Below, in pieces: positions 8,748 to 16,869 of a stretch of 64,000 nt of DNA (positions are counted from its first letter, which is position 1; the number at the start of each line of letters is the position of its first letter). The stretch comes from Micromonospora chokoriensis. GTDB lineage: Bacteria; Actinomycetota; Actinomycetes; Mycobacteriales; Micromonosporaceae. The DNA is taken from positions 136,783-200,782 of the forward strand of contig NZ_JOAN01000009.1 of NCBI RefSeq assembly GCF_000718555.1, given 5' to 3'. Below the pieces are notes generated by a model. That model ran no database searches, was not told the origin of the DNA, and was given only the letters and a program-made list of their open reading frames with translations. The position numbers were made by a program, and so were the translations under genes.

Positions 8748-10138
8748 GGCACCCGATGGAGAAGACTGTGTACAACTCTTTCCCCCTGCACCCCGAATGC
8801 CCCGACGTGCGGCGGCTGGCCGACAACCCGGCCGAGGCGTTGCTGCGCGCCGAGGCGGACATCGTCGCCGCCGAGAACGCCGCCGAGTTCGACCGCTACC
8901 GCACCCTGGAGAACCTGGAGGAGGCCCAGCAGGACGGTCGGGGCGTCACCCGACGGACCTTCGTCGCCGGTGCCGCGGCCACCGCCACCGCGCTGGCCAC
9001 CGCCCAGTTCGTCACCACGTCGGCGTCGTTCGCGGCGACCAAGACCGGCACCCTGATCCACGTCTTCCTCTACGGCGGGCTGGACGGGCTGAGCCTGGTC
9101 GCACCGGACAACGACCCGGTGCTCGCCAAGGCCCGCCCCGACCTGCTGCTCGGTAACGACTCGCTGGCCCTGGGCCGCGGCTTCAAACTGACCAGCGCCT
9201 TCAAGCCGCTGGAGAAGTGGCTCACGGCCGGCCAGTTGGGCTTCATCCCGGCGGTCTCCGACGAGCGGCTGTCGCGCAGCCACTTCCAGGCCGCCGACGC
9301 CTGCAACCTGGGCGGGCTGCCGAACGAGACCGGTGGCCGGGGCTGGCTCGACGGGCTCGTCGACAACCTGGGCAAGGGCACCGCGTTCCGCAGCGTCGGC
9401 GTCGGCAGCACGCTGCCCCGCTCGCTGGTCGGCAACAACGGCGCGATCTCGCTGAACAACGTCGGGTCGCTGCGGCTCAACGGTGACGAGCGGTTCCGCG
9501 CCGCCACCGAGAAGGCCATCAAGGGGCTCTTCACCGGGATCAACCACCCGGTCGAGGAGGCCGTGCAGGAGGGCATGGGCGCGCTGGCCACCGCCCAGCG
9601 GCTCGCCGCCAAGCCGTACCAGCCCGTCGAGGGCGTCAAGTACGAGGGCGTCGGCAACGCGTTCCAGCAACTCGCCCAGCTGATCAAGGGCGGCGCCAAC
9701 GTCCGGGTCGCCACCGTCGGCATGGGTGGCTACGACACCCACGAGAACCAGGGCACCCGCGAGGGCGGTCAGCTGCACCGCCGGCTCAACGAGCTGGCCA
9801 GCGCGATGGCCGCCTTCTTCACCGACCTCGGCCCGCAGGCCGCCGATGTGACGATCATGGTGTCCAGCGAGTTCGGCCGCCGGGTCGGCTCCAACGGCGG
9901 CGGCACCGACCACGGGCACGGCGGGGTCGTCACCCTGCTCTCCGGCAAGAAGCTGGCCGGCTCGCTGCTCGGCACCTGGAACGGCCTGGACAAGCTGGAC
10001 TCCGGTGACGTGCCGGAGTACAACAACATGTTCAACGTCTACGGCGCGGTGGCGCAGGGCCGGTTCGGGCTCACCAACGCGGAGGTCGACAAGGTCTTCC
10101 CCCGCCAGAAGTACGCCCCGATGAAGCTGTACGCGTGA
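8744..10138 (+). CDS. DUF1501 domain protein with Tat signal
   Basis: A 464-residue protein. A twin-arginine motif TRRTFVAG at residues 69-76, a hydrophobic Ala/Thr-rich region and a likely AxA cleavage site (ASFAA, near 95-98) mark Tat export, implying folding with a cofactor in the cytoplasm. The body matches DUF1501 (LIHVFLYGGLDGLSLVAP; MVSSEFGRRVGSNGGGTDHGHGG), which belongs to the alkaline-phosphatase/sulfatase-like fold; the H-x-H in DHGHGG is a plausible metal site. GTG 8744 overlaps the upstream stop; ATG 8756 is an alternative start. The stop overlaps the next gene by GTGA, so the first three genes form a translationally coupled block. Confidence 0.92.
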   Translation: MRHPMEKTVYNSFPLHPECPDVRRLADNPAEALLRAEADIVAAENAAEFDRYRTLENLEEAQQDGRGVTRRTFVAGAAATATALATAQFVTTSASFAATKTGTLIHVFLYGGLDGLSLVAPDNDPVLAKARPDLLLGNDSLALGRGFKLTSAFKPLEKWLTAGQLGFIPAVSDERLSRSHFQAADACNLGGLPNETGGRGWLDGLVDNLGKGTAFRSVGVGSTLPRSLVGNNGAISLNNVGSLRLNGDERFRAATEKAIKGLFTGINHPVEEAVQEGMGALATAQRLAAKPYQPVEGVKYEGVGNAFQQLAQLIKGGANVRVATVGMGGYDTHENQGTREGGQLHRRLNELASAMAAFFTDLGPQAADVTIMVSSEFGRRVGSNGGGTDHGHGGVVTLLSGKKLAGSLLGTWNGLDKLDSGDVPEYNNMFNVYGAVAQGRFGLTNAEVDKVFPRQKYAPMKLYA

Positions 10139-11553
10139 CGCATCCGCACACCCACGCCGCCGGCCGTCGTACCGGGACCTCGTCCCGGCACGGCGGCCGG
10201 TCGGCTGCACCCGTACCCCCGCAGATCCCGGCCCGGCGCGGGCCCGGCGGCCGACGGCTACTGGGCGTGCTGCTCCTGGTTGGCCTGCTCGCCAGTGTGC
10301 TGCCGTGGTGGCTGGGCACCCCTGCCGGTTCGCTGCGCAGCACCGCCGCCACCGTCACGGCGGCGGGCCGGATCACCGGTCTGATCGCCGGCTACCTGCT
10401 GCTGGTGCAGGTGCTCATGATGAGCCGGCTGGCGGTGCTGGAACGGTGGATCGGCGGCGAGCACCTGGGTCGCTGGCACCGCGACATCGGGGCCACCCTG
10501 CTGGTCACCGTGCTGGCGCACATGTCGCTGATCCTCATCGGCTACGCCGACCTGCGGAACCAGTCGATCCTCGCCGAGGTCGGCACGCTGCTCGGCGACT
10601 ACGAGGACATGGTCTCGGCGTTCGTCGCCACCGGCATCATGGTGCTGGTCGGGTTCAGCAGCGTCCGGGCGATCCGACGGGCGTTGCCCTACGAGCTGTG
10701 GCACCTGCTGCACCTGTCCAGCTACCTGATCCTGCTGCTCGGCTTCGGCCACCAGTTCACCCACGGCGCGCAGCTGTACAAGGCCGGTCCGGTGCGTACC
10801 GGCTGGATCGCGCTCTACCTGCTGGTGGTCGCCGCGCTGCTCTGGGGCCGCGTGATCGCGCCGCTGGCGTTCAACCTGCGCTACCGGCTGCGGGTCGCCG
10901 ACGTGGTCGCCGAGAGCCCGGACACCATCTCCATCTACCTCACCGGCGAACGGCTCGGCCGGCTGGCGATGCTCGGCGGCCAACACTTCCGCTGGCGGTT
11001 CCTCACCCGGGGCTGCTGGTGGCAGTCGCACCCATTCTCCGTCTCCGCCGCCGCGAACGGCCGTTGGCTGCGGATCACCGTCAAGGTGGTCGGCACCCAC
11101 ACCGCGGACCTGCGCGACCTGGAGCCGGGCACCCGGGTCTGGGCGGAGGGCCCGTCGGGCACCTTCACCGCCGCGCACCGGCTCCGCGAGCGGGCGCTGC
11201 TGATCGCCGGTGGCAGCGGCATCACACCGATCCGGGCGATGCTGGAGGAGCTGCCGCCGGGCGCCGCGCTGATCTACCGGGCCCGCACCCCCGCCGACGT
11301 CCTGCTCAACCGCGAGCTGGACTGGCTGGCCCAGGAGCGCGACACCTCGGTCTGGTACGTCATCGGCTCCCGCGACGACCCCGGCCCCCGCCAACTGATG
11401 AGCCCGGACGGGTTGCGTCAACTGGTGCCCGACGTGGCCCGGCGCGACGTCTACCTGTGCGGGCCACCCGGTTTGGTGGAACAGTCGGTGCGTGCGCTGC
11501 GGCGCGCCGGCGTGCCCCGACGGCAGATCCACCTGGCCACGTTCGAGCTGTAG
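10135..11553 (+). CDS. Ferric-reductase-like transmembrane protein with FAD/NAD(P) oxidoreductase domain
   Basis: A 472-residue membrane flavoprotein. After a basic N-terminus come about six membrane segments (residues 40-245) with heme-ligand-type histidines in WHRDIGATLLVTVLAHMSL and LLHLSSYLILLLGFGHQFTHG. The C-terminal half is a ferredoxin-reductase module: flavin-binding GGQHFRWRF and HPFSVSAA, nucleotide-binding GGSGITPIRAML, and the terminal VYLCGPPGLVEQSV block. Such proteins move electrons from cytoplasmic NAD(P)H via FAD and heme to the outside. GTG 10135 overlaps the DUF1501 stop. The downstream FMN-binding protein is the obvious external electron acceptor. Confidence 0.92.
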   Translation: MTHPHTHAAGRRTGTSSRHGGRSAAPVPPQIPARRGPGGRRLLGVLLLVGLLASVLPWWLGTPAGSLRSTAATVTAAGRITGLIAGYLLLVQVLMMSRLAVLERWIGGEHLGRWHRDIGATLLVTVLAHMSLILIGYADLRNQSILAEVGTLLGDYEDMVSAFVATGIMVLVGFSSVRAIRRALPYELWHLLHLSSYLILLLGFGHQFTHGAQLYKAGPVRTGWIALYLLVVAALLWGRVIAPLAFNLRYRLRVADVVAESPDTISIYLTGERLGRLAMLGGQHFRWRFLTRGCWWQSHPFSVSAAANGRWLRITVKVVGTHTADLRDLEPGTRVWAEGPSGTFTAAHRLRERALLIAGGSGITPIRAMLEELPPGAALIYRARTPADVLLNRELDWLAQERDTSVWYVIGSRDDPGPRQLMSPDGLRQLVPDVARRDVYLCGPPGLVEQSVRALRRAGVPRRQIHLATFEL

Positions 11554-11565
11554 GAAGGGCATTTC

Positions 11566-12150
11566 ATGCGTCGCGCGTTCCTCGCGATCACCGGCCTGGC
11601 CGCCAGCACCACCGCGTTGGTGGTGCTCAAGGGCTCGCCGGGCGCCACCCCGGTCGCCCAGAACGTGCCGACCGCCCAGCCGGTCAACCCCACCCCGCTG
11701 GGGGTCGACCCGAGCGCCGACCCGGCCGCCGGCCCACCGACGCCGTCGGTCGCCCCCACGGCGCCGACGTCGCCCAAGCCCGGCAAGACCACCACCCGCC
11801 CGTCGGGCACCAAGACGACCACGAAGGCCCCCAGCGCACCCCGGACCACCACCAAGGCGCCACAGTCGACCAACCGCCGGGTGACCGGCAACGGCTTCGA
11901 GAACGAGTACGGGTACGTGCAGGTGCAGATCGTCGTCTCGGGTAACCGGATCGTCGAGGCCGTCGCGCTGTCGCTGCCCAGCGGGGGTGAGTCCGACATC
12001 CACAGCGGCGACGTCCGCAACCGCTACGACGGCAGCGGCGGCGAGGTGGTGCAGAAGCAGAACGCGAACCTCAACACCGTCTCCGGGGCCACCGAGACCA
12101 GCAACTCCTACAAGCAGTCGCTGCGCTCCGCCATCGAGCAGGCGTTCTGA
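11566..12150 (+). CDS. Membrane-anchored FMN-binding domain protein (covalent flavin carrier)
   Basis: A 194-residue protein. The N-terminus MRRAFLAITGLAASTTALVVL is a signal/anchor without a lipobox Cys. Residues 30-105 are a Pro/Thr/Lys-rich linker. The C-terminal ~85 residues are an FMN-binding domain with SGAT at 173-176, the sequence in which ApbE attaches FMN to the last Thr through phosphoester linkage. The usual Asp three residues before the Ser is Asn here (NTVSGAT). The gene starts 12 bases after the ferric-reductase-like gene and ApbE starts one base after its stop. It should shuttle electrons outside the membrane. Confidence 0.9.
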   Translation: MRRAFLAITGLAASTTALVVLKGSPGATPVAQNVPTAQPVNPTPLGVDPSADPAAGPPTPSVAPTAPTSPKPGKTTTRPSGTKTTTKAPSAPRTTTKAPQSTNRRVTGNGFENEYGYVQVQIVVSGNRIVEAVALSLPSGGESDIHSGDVRNRYDGSGGEVVQKQNANLNTVSGATETSNSYKQSLRSAIEQAF

Positions 12151-12151
12151 C

Positions 12152-12922
12152 GTGCGGGCCACGCTGACCCGACCCGGGCTGTGCCGGGTCGAACAGATCA
12201 TGGGTACGGCGATCACCCTGGACCTCGCCGACGACCTGCCCCCGGCGACCCTGCGTGAGCTGGCCGATGAGGTCTTCGCCTGGATGCACGAGGTGGACGC
12301 GCGGTTCAGCACGTACCAGCCGGACAGCGAGGTGTGCCGCTTCGACCGGGGCGAGGTGCTGCTCTCCGAGGCGTCCGCGGACCTGCGGTTCGTGCTGGAG
12401 ACCTGCGCCGACCTGTGGGGGGCCACCGACGGGTTCTTCGACGCGTACGCCACCGGTCGACTCGACCCGTCCGGCTTCGTCAAGGGCTGGGCGGCTCAGG
12501 TCGCCTCGGACCGCCTCGTCGCCGCCGGTGCCGTCAACCACTGTGTGAACGCCGGCGGCGACGTACGGGTGCGGGGGCTGTCGCCGTCCGGGGAGCCGTG
12601 GCGCATCGGCATCCGGCACCCGTGGGACGCGATGGCGGCCTGCCTGGTGCTGACCGGGACCGATCTGGCCGTGGCCACGTCCGGCGTCTACGAGCGGGGC
12701 CGGCACGTGCTGGACCCGCGCCGGGGCACGCCGGCCAGTGGGCTGCGCTCGGTGACCGTGGTCGGCACCGACCTCGGGGTGGCCGACGCGTACGCCACCG
12801 CCGCCCTGGCCATGGGCACTCCCGGCCTGGGCTGGCTGGCCCGCCTGGACGACCACACCCACGCGGCGATAACGGACAACGCCCGTCAGCACCACTCCGT
12901 CGACCTCCCGCTGACCGACTAG
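12152..12922 (+). CDS. apbE: FAD:protein FMN transferase (ApbE family)
   Basis: A 256-residue ApbE-type flavin transferase that splits FAD and links FMN to a Thr/Ser of the partner FMN-binding domain with Mg2+. It opens with EQIMGTAITLDL, then FSTYQPDSEVCRF, DPSGFVKGWAAQ, VNAGGDVRVRG, HVLDPRRG and the metal-site ADAYATAALAMG. It is shorter than the ~330-residue Gram-negative enzymes and has no signal peptide, as expected for compact actinobacterial forms. GTG 12152 lies directly after the FMN-carrier stop. Its target is almost certainly the preceding gene's product. Confidence 0.93.
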   Translation: MRATLTRPGLCRVEQIMGTAITLDLADDLPPATLRELADEVFAWMHEVDARFSTYQPDSEVCRFDRGEVLLSEASADLRFVLETCADLWGATDGFFDAYATGRLDPSGFVKGWAAQVASDRLVAAGAVNHCVNAGGDVRVRGLSPSGEPWRIGIRHPWDAMAACLVLTGTDLAVATSGVYERGRHVLDPRRGTPASGLRSVTVVGTDLGVADAYATAALAMGTPGLGWLARLDDHTHAAITDNARQHHSVDLPLTD

Positions 12923-13176
12923 CGCAGCGGGCGGTGGGTGCCGGCTGGGCGGGAGCCGGTGGGGCGTGGGCGGCCGGGGCGGGAGCCGGACGGCCGGGTG
13001 CCGGCCCAGCGGTGCCGTGGGTGGCTGCGCCGGGGCGGCTCGGTGCCGCCGGGATGAGGCACCCTGTCGTTTGTGGACATCGTTCCCCCGTTCGTGGCGC
13101 GCGTTCGCACCGTCTCCCTGTCAACGAGGACCGACGCCCCGGCGACGCTGTCGGCCACCGGATCGAGTCGCCTGTC
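12923..13176. other. 254-base GC-rich spacer
   Basis: Mostly G/C repeats of GGGCGGGAGCCGG type. A minus-strand frame from ATG 13080 to a stop at 12919 would give a 53-residue Pro/Arg/Ser-rich peptide downstream of the prim-pol-like gene. It has no recognisable domain and overlaps the apbE stop, so I do not call it. No clear terminator for the flavin operon is visible. Confidence 0.4.
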
Positions 13177-13893
13177 TCACATGCCTCGTCGAGGCAGCGG
13201 CAGATGGCCGGGGAGCAGGTCGGGGGCGAGCGTCACCCCGGTGGCCCGCAGCGCCCCGATCAACGTGTTCTGCACGAGGTACGAGTCTGGAAGCTGCCAG
13301 CGCGCCTGCTCCGGGGCGACCGCCCAGCGGACCGTGCCCTCCGGCAGTCGGGTGGGCGGCGCGGGGATCCACGAGCCCGGCCCGTGTCGGACCACGTGGA
13401 AGCAGTGCTCCAACTCCGGCCGGAGCGGGTCGCCGGGGCGGACCAGGAACATCCACCGCCCGGTGGGAGTGACAAGCACCGGCCCGCGTACGCCGGTGCC
13501 GGCCGGGTGGATCTGGACCGCGTCGAGCACGTGCCGGCCGAGGTGGGCGGGCACCTCCAGCACGTCGAAGGCCCGCCCGGTGGGCAGCAGCACCCCGTGC
13601 GGGCGGCTCCGCCACCAGGTGGCCACCCGGGCCGGGTCGGCGCTGGCGGCCAGCTCCCAGTTCTCCAGGGCGGGATGGCAACCCACGGTGGGACAGCCGG
13701 CCCGGCCGCAGACGAAGCGGCTGCGGGCCAGACAGGCGCCCGGGGTGACCTCCCAACCGTGTGCGGCGTACCGGATGGCGACCCGGCGCAGCCGGACCCG
13801 TTCCAGCGGCGACAGTTCAGCGACGCGCGGTCCGACGTTCCCCCACATGTGCGCTATCTCCTCTCGTCGGGCCCGGCGTTCGCCAGGTGGCAT
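13177..13893 (-). CDS. Small bifunctional primase/polymerase (prim-pol)-like protein
   Basis: A 238-residue protein from ATG 13893 (GTG 13908 would add five residues). The core contains CGRAGCPTVGCHP, an ATWW-type block (ADPARVATWWRSRPHGVLLPTGRAFDVLEVP) and a C-terminal half with SWIPAPPTRLP, which together resemble the N-terminal prim-pol domain found in actinobacteria. True prim-pols have D-x-D at the DVLDVD position; here it is D-V-L-E-V-P, so catalysis is doubtful. No helicase domain is present. Three Cys in the N-terminal third could bind metal. It is divergent from the XRE regulator, with a palindrome in the shared upstream region that probably controls both. Confidence 0.7.
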   Translation of the reverse strand: MPPGERRARREEIAHMWGNVGPRVAELSPLERVRLRRVAIRYAAHGWEVTPGACLARSRFVCGRAGCPTVGCHPALENWELAASADPARVATWWRSRPHGVLLPTGRAFDVLEVPAHLGRHVLDAVQIHPAGTGVRGPVLVTPTGRWMFLVRPGDPLRPELEHCFHVVRHGPGSWIPAPPTRLPEGTVRWAVAPEQARWQLPDSYLVQNTLIGALRATGVTLAPDLLPGHLPLPRRGM

Positions 13894-13945
13894 GTCGAGC
13901 ACCGTCACTGCCGTAACCCACGATCGTTGAGGTTGACGAACGGCT

Positions 13946-13960
13946 CGTGCAACTTGCACG
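13946..13960. promoter_or_regulatory. Perfect palindrome, probable operator between prim-pol-like and XRE genes
   Basis: CGTGCAACTTGCACG is a perfect 7-base inverted repeat around one central base. It lies 53 bases upstream of the prim-pol-like ATG and 136 bases upstream of the XRE start. The size and symmetry suit a dimeric helix-turn-helix regulator. The adjacent XRE protein is the natural candidate; binding is inferred, not shown. Confidence 0.55.
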
Positions 13961-14095
13961 AAAAGTACGAGGACCAGCTGTACGGCTGACGTACATCCTG
14001 TGCGACCAGCGAAAACCTGAAAGTGAACAACGGCCGCCGCGCCCAGAGACATCGCCCCGACTCGATTGGTGTCGGCGGCAGGGGAGGATGGGGAG

Positions 14096-15325
14096 ATGGA
14101 CGAGCTACCCATAGGACGGCGAGTGGCCTACTGGCGAGGGCGACGCAAGATGTCGCAGCAGGTCTTCGCGGACCGGCTGGGCAAGTCCAAGAGCTGGGTG
14201 GACAAGGTCGAACGCGGCGTCCGTCGGTTGGACAAGTTCTCCGTCCTCTACGAGATCGCCGACATCCTCCAGGTGGATGTGCAACTGCTCATGGGCAAGG
14301 ACCCCGAGCGCCGCACCGACGCGCTGAACTGCATCGACCAGGTCGAGGTGCAGGAGATCCGGGCGGCGCTGGAACGCTACGACTCGATGAGCGCGTACTT
14401 CGACGCGGTGCCGTTTCCGCCGCCACTGGACGACATGCGCAAGGCCGTCAACCACGCCTGGCTCACCTACCAGTACGGCCGTTACGGGATGCTCACCCGG
14501 GCGCTGCCCAAGCTGCTGCGTGACGCCCAGGCGGCCGACGCCGCCTACGGCGGTGAGCAGGCCGCCGAGGCGGCCCACCTGCTTGGGCAGGTCTATCAGA
14601 TCGCCTCCTCGGTGCTGCGCAAGCTTGGCGAGTGCGAGCTCGCCTGGCTGGCCGCCGACCGGTCGATGGCAGTGGCCCAGCGGGCCGACGACCCCCTGCT
14701 GGCCGGGATCGCCACCACGCGCGTGTGCAATGCCCTGGTTGCGATGGGGCGGGCCCGTCCCGCGCTGGAGCTGAATGTCCAGATCGCCGGCCGGCTGGCA
14801 CCGGGCGGGATCAACGAGCTGTCCCCGGCCCGGCTCTCCGTCTACGGGATGCTGCTGCTCCAGGGTGCGATGGCCGCTTCCCGCATCGGCGACTCGTCCA
14901 GCGTCGACGACCTGATCAACTGTGCGCAGGAGGCCGCCGACCTGCTTGGCGGCGACCACAACCACTACTGGACGTCGTTCGGCCCGACAAACGTCGAGCT
15001 GCACCGGGCCGCCGCCGCCGTGGAGCTGGGCGACGGGGGGCGGGCCGTGGAGGTGCACCAGCTGCGCATCGCGGAGCCCGCCTTCAACGCGCTGCTGCCC
15101 GAGCGCCGCGCCCACCACCTGCTCGACATCGCCCGGGGGTACGCCCAGATAGGCGACGTGGCCAACGCCGGCGAGATGCTGCTGCTCGGTGATCGACTCG
15201 CCCCGTCGGAGATCCGCTGCCGGCCGATCGCGCACGAGGTGATGTCCGACATCCTCCGTCGCACACGTGGTGCGCCGCCTTCTCCGATAGCGGAGTTGGC
15301 TGAGCACATGGGAGTAGGGGTATGA
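14096..15325 (+). CDS. XRE-family regulator with TPR-like C-terminal domain
   Basis: A 409-residue protein. Residues 4-65 form an XRE helix-turn-helix (GRRVAYWRGRRKMSQQVFADRLGKS, then SWVDKVERGVRRLDKFSVLYEIADIL). The remaining ~330 residues are helical repeats resembling TPRs (AAEAAHLLGQVYQIASSVLRKLGECELAWLAADRSMAVA), as in actinobacterial Rgg-like or signal-sensing regulators. ATG 14096 is preferred over the upstream GTG at 14066 because GGGGAGG lies in front of it and the HTH begins immediately. It is co-directional with the flavoprotein gene, 16 bases downstream, suggesting that the sensor and the flavoprotein act together. Confidence 0.88.
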   Translation: MDELPIGRRVAYWRGRRKMSQQVFADRLGKSKSWVDKVERGVRRLDKFSVLYEIADILQVDVQLLMGKDPERRTDALNCIDQVEVQEIRAALERYDSMSAYFDAVPFPPPLDDMRKAVNHAWLTYQYGRYGMLTRALPKLLRDAQAADAAYGGEQAAEAAHLLGQVYQIASSVLRKLGECELAWLAADRSMAVAQRADDPLLAGIATTRVCNALVAMGRARPALELNVQIAGRLAPGGINELSPARLSVYGMLLLQGAMAASRIGDSSSVDDLINCAQEAADLLGGDHNHYWTSFGPTNVELHRAAAAVELGDGGRAVEVHQLRIAEPAFNALLPERRAHHLLDIARGYAQIGDVANAGEMLLLGDRLAPSEIRCRPIAHEVMSDILRRTRGAPPSPIAELAEHMGVGV

Positions 15326-15341
15326 GCGCGGAGCCGGTGTG

Positions 15342-15914
15342 ATGGCCGGTGCGACACGCAACAGCGGGCACCGCGAGGTGCTCTACGTCATCGCCTGCGG
15401 TTCGCCGCTGGCACGGCACGTCGGTCGTCTGGTCGACCTCGCCCAACACGATGGTTGGGACGTCTGCGTGGTCACCACGCCGGACGGCGCGAAGTTCGTC
15501 GACCAGTCGGCCCTGATTCGCCAGACCGGCCATCCGGTGCGGACGCACTACAAGAATCCCGGTGACCCGGACGTATTGCCGCCCGCCGACGCCATGATCG
15601 TCTGCCCGGCGACCGTCAATACGGTCAACAAGTGGGCCGCTGGGATCACCGACACCCTGGCGCTCGGGCTGCTGGTCGAGGCCCAGGGCAAGGGCGTCCC
15701 CATCGTGGCAGTGCCGTACACAAACGTGGCGATGGCCTGCCACCCGGCATTTCGGGCCGGGGTGTCCCGGTTGGCCGAGTGGGGCGTCACGGTGCTCTTC
15801 GGTGACGACGTGATCGCTCTGCATCCGCCCGGGACGGGGGAGCAGCACCTGCACGCCTTCCCCTGGGCGATGCCGCTGGCCGCGCTGCGCACGATCTCCT
15901 GGAGCGCTGCCTAG
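15342..15914 (+). CDS. Flavoprotein (HFCD/phosphopantothenoylcysteine decarboxylase-like fold)
   Basis: A 190-residue flavoprotein of the family that includes the CoaC half of Dfp and EpiD. It shows VLYVIACGSPLARHVGRLVDLA at the N-terminus, DAMIVCPATVNTVNKWAAGITDTLAL in the middle (the FMN-binding A/P-A-T-x-N-T-x-x-K-x-A-x-G-I motif) and PYTNVAMACHPAF. It lacks the DNA-binding or synthetase domains of CoaBC. The start at ATG 15342 is chosen because GGAG ends 8 bases upstream; GTG 15339 is in frame. The gene follows the XRE regulator closely. A redox or metabolite-sensing partner role is inferred; the substrate is unknown. Confidence 0.85.
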   Translation: MAGATRNSGHREVLYVIACGSPLARHVGRLVDLAQHDGWDVCVVTTPDGAKFVDQSALIRQTGHPVRTHYKNPGDPDVLPPADAMIVCPATVNTVNKWAAGITDTLALGLLVEAQGKGVPIVAVPYTNVAMACHPAFRAGVSRLAEWGVTVLFGDDVIALHPPGTGEQHLHAFPWAMPLAALRTISWSAA

Positions 15915-15996
15915 CGCTTCCGGCAGATCTTCCGCCCGACGCGGCCGGGCCGGGTGTCACCCTCCGGCGGCCTCCACGCCGGTAAGCTGGCCCGCC

Positions 15997-16869
15997 GTGA
16001 GCACAAGCGGATCCGCCCCCACGGTGGCCGACGTGGTGGCCGAGCTGGAACGGCGCTATCCGCCGGCCTGGGCGCAAGAGTGGGACCGGGTGGGCCTGGT
16101 GCTCGGCGAGCCGGCCGCCCCGGTCCGCCGGGTGCTCTGCGTGGTCGACGTGGTGCCCGAGACGGTCGCCGAAGCGCTGGCCGCCGACGCGGACATGATC
16201 GTCGCGCACCACCCCCTGCTGCTGCGGGGGGTGTCGTCGGTCGCTCCGACGACCTTCAAGGGGCGGATCATCCACCAGCTGATCCGGGCCGGGGTGGCGC
16301 TCTACGCGGCGCACACCAACGCCGACGTCGCCTCCCCGGGTGTCTCCGACGCCCTCGCCGCCCGGTTCGGGCTCACCGGGCTGCGCCCGCTGCAACGGCC
16401 CGCGCCTGGCTCGCCCGCCCACGGCGACGACCGGGGGTTCGGCCGGATCGGCGAGCTACCCGAGTCGATGACCCTCGCGGAGTTGACCCGGCACGCCGCC
16501 GCCGTGCTCCCCGTCACGTCCTGGGGAGTTCGCGCGGCGGGGGATCCCAAGCGTATGGTTCGTACCCTCGCCGTCAGCGGCGGGTCGGGGGACAGCTTCC
16601 TCGGCGCCGCGACCGCCGCCGGGGTGGACGCGTTTCTCACCGCCGACCTGCGGCACCACCCGGCCGGCGAGCACCTCGCCGCCGATGGTCCCGCCCTGAT
16701 CGACGCCGCCCACTGGGCGACCGAACGACCGTGGCTGGATGACCTGGCTGCCCTCCTGCGGGAGGCGCTGGGCGTCGAGACGCTGGTGTCCGACCTGGAC
16801 ACCGACCCGTGGACCGTGCACGCCGCCGCACCCGTTGTGGACGACAAGGAGCCCGACCGTGAAGGCTGA
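15997..16869 (+). CDS. Nif3-like dinuclear metal-centre protein
   Basis: A 290-residue Nif3/YbgI/YqfO family protein. The metal ligands appear as MIVAHHPLLLRG (residues ~67-78) and HTNADVA (~107-113), plus the C-terminal DLRHHPAGEHLAADGPALIDAAHW block. The family forms a toroidal hexamer with two metals per subunit; it has been linked to GTP cyclohydrolase-like or iron-related roles, but the function is not settled. GTG 15997 is the only sensible start. The 3' end overlaps the zinc-ribbon gene by 11 bases. The order Nif3, zinc ribbon, RNase HI matches that known in Mycobacterium tuberculosis (Rv2230c-Rv2228c). Confidence 0.92.
   Translation: MSTSGSAPTVADVVAELERRYPPAWAQEWDRVGLVLGEPAAPVRRVLCVVDVVPETVAEALAADADMIVAHHPLLLRGVSSVAPTTFKGRIIHQLIRAGVALYAAHTNADVASPGVSDALAARFGLTGLRPLQRPAPGSPAHGDDRGFGRIGELPESMTLAELTRHAAAVLPVTSWGVRAAGDPKRMVRTLAVSGGSGDSFLGAATAAGVDAFLTADLRHHPAGEHLAADGPALIDAAHWATERPWLDDLAALLREALGVETLVSDLDTDPWTVHAAAPVVDDKEPDREG

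Noticed and set aside
12919..13080. 53-codon Pro/Arg-rich minus frame after the prim-pol-like gene
   Set aside because: No domain or clear ribosome-binding site, and the GC-rich repeats explain the open frame.
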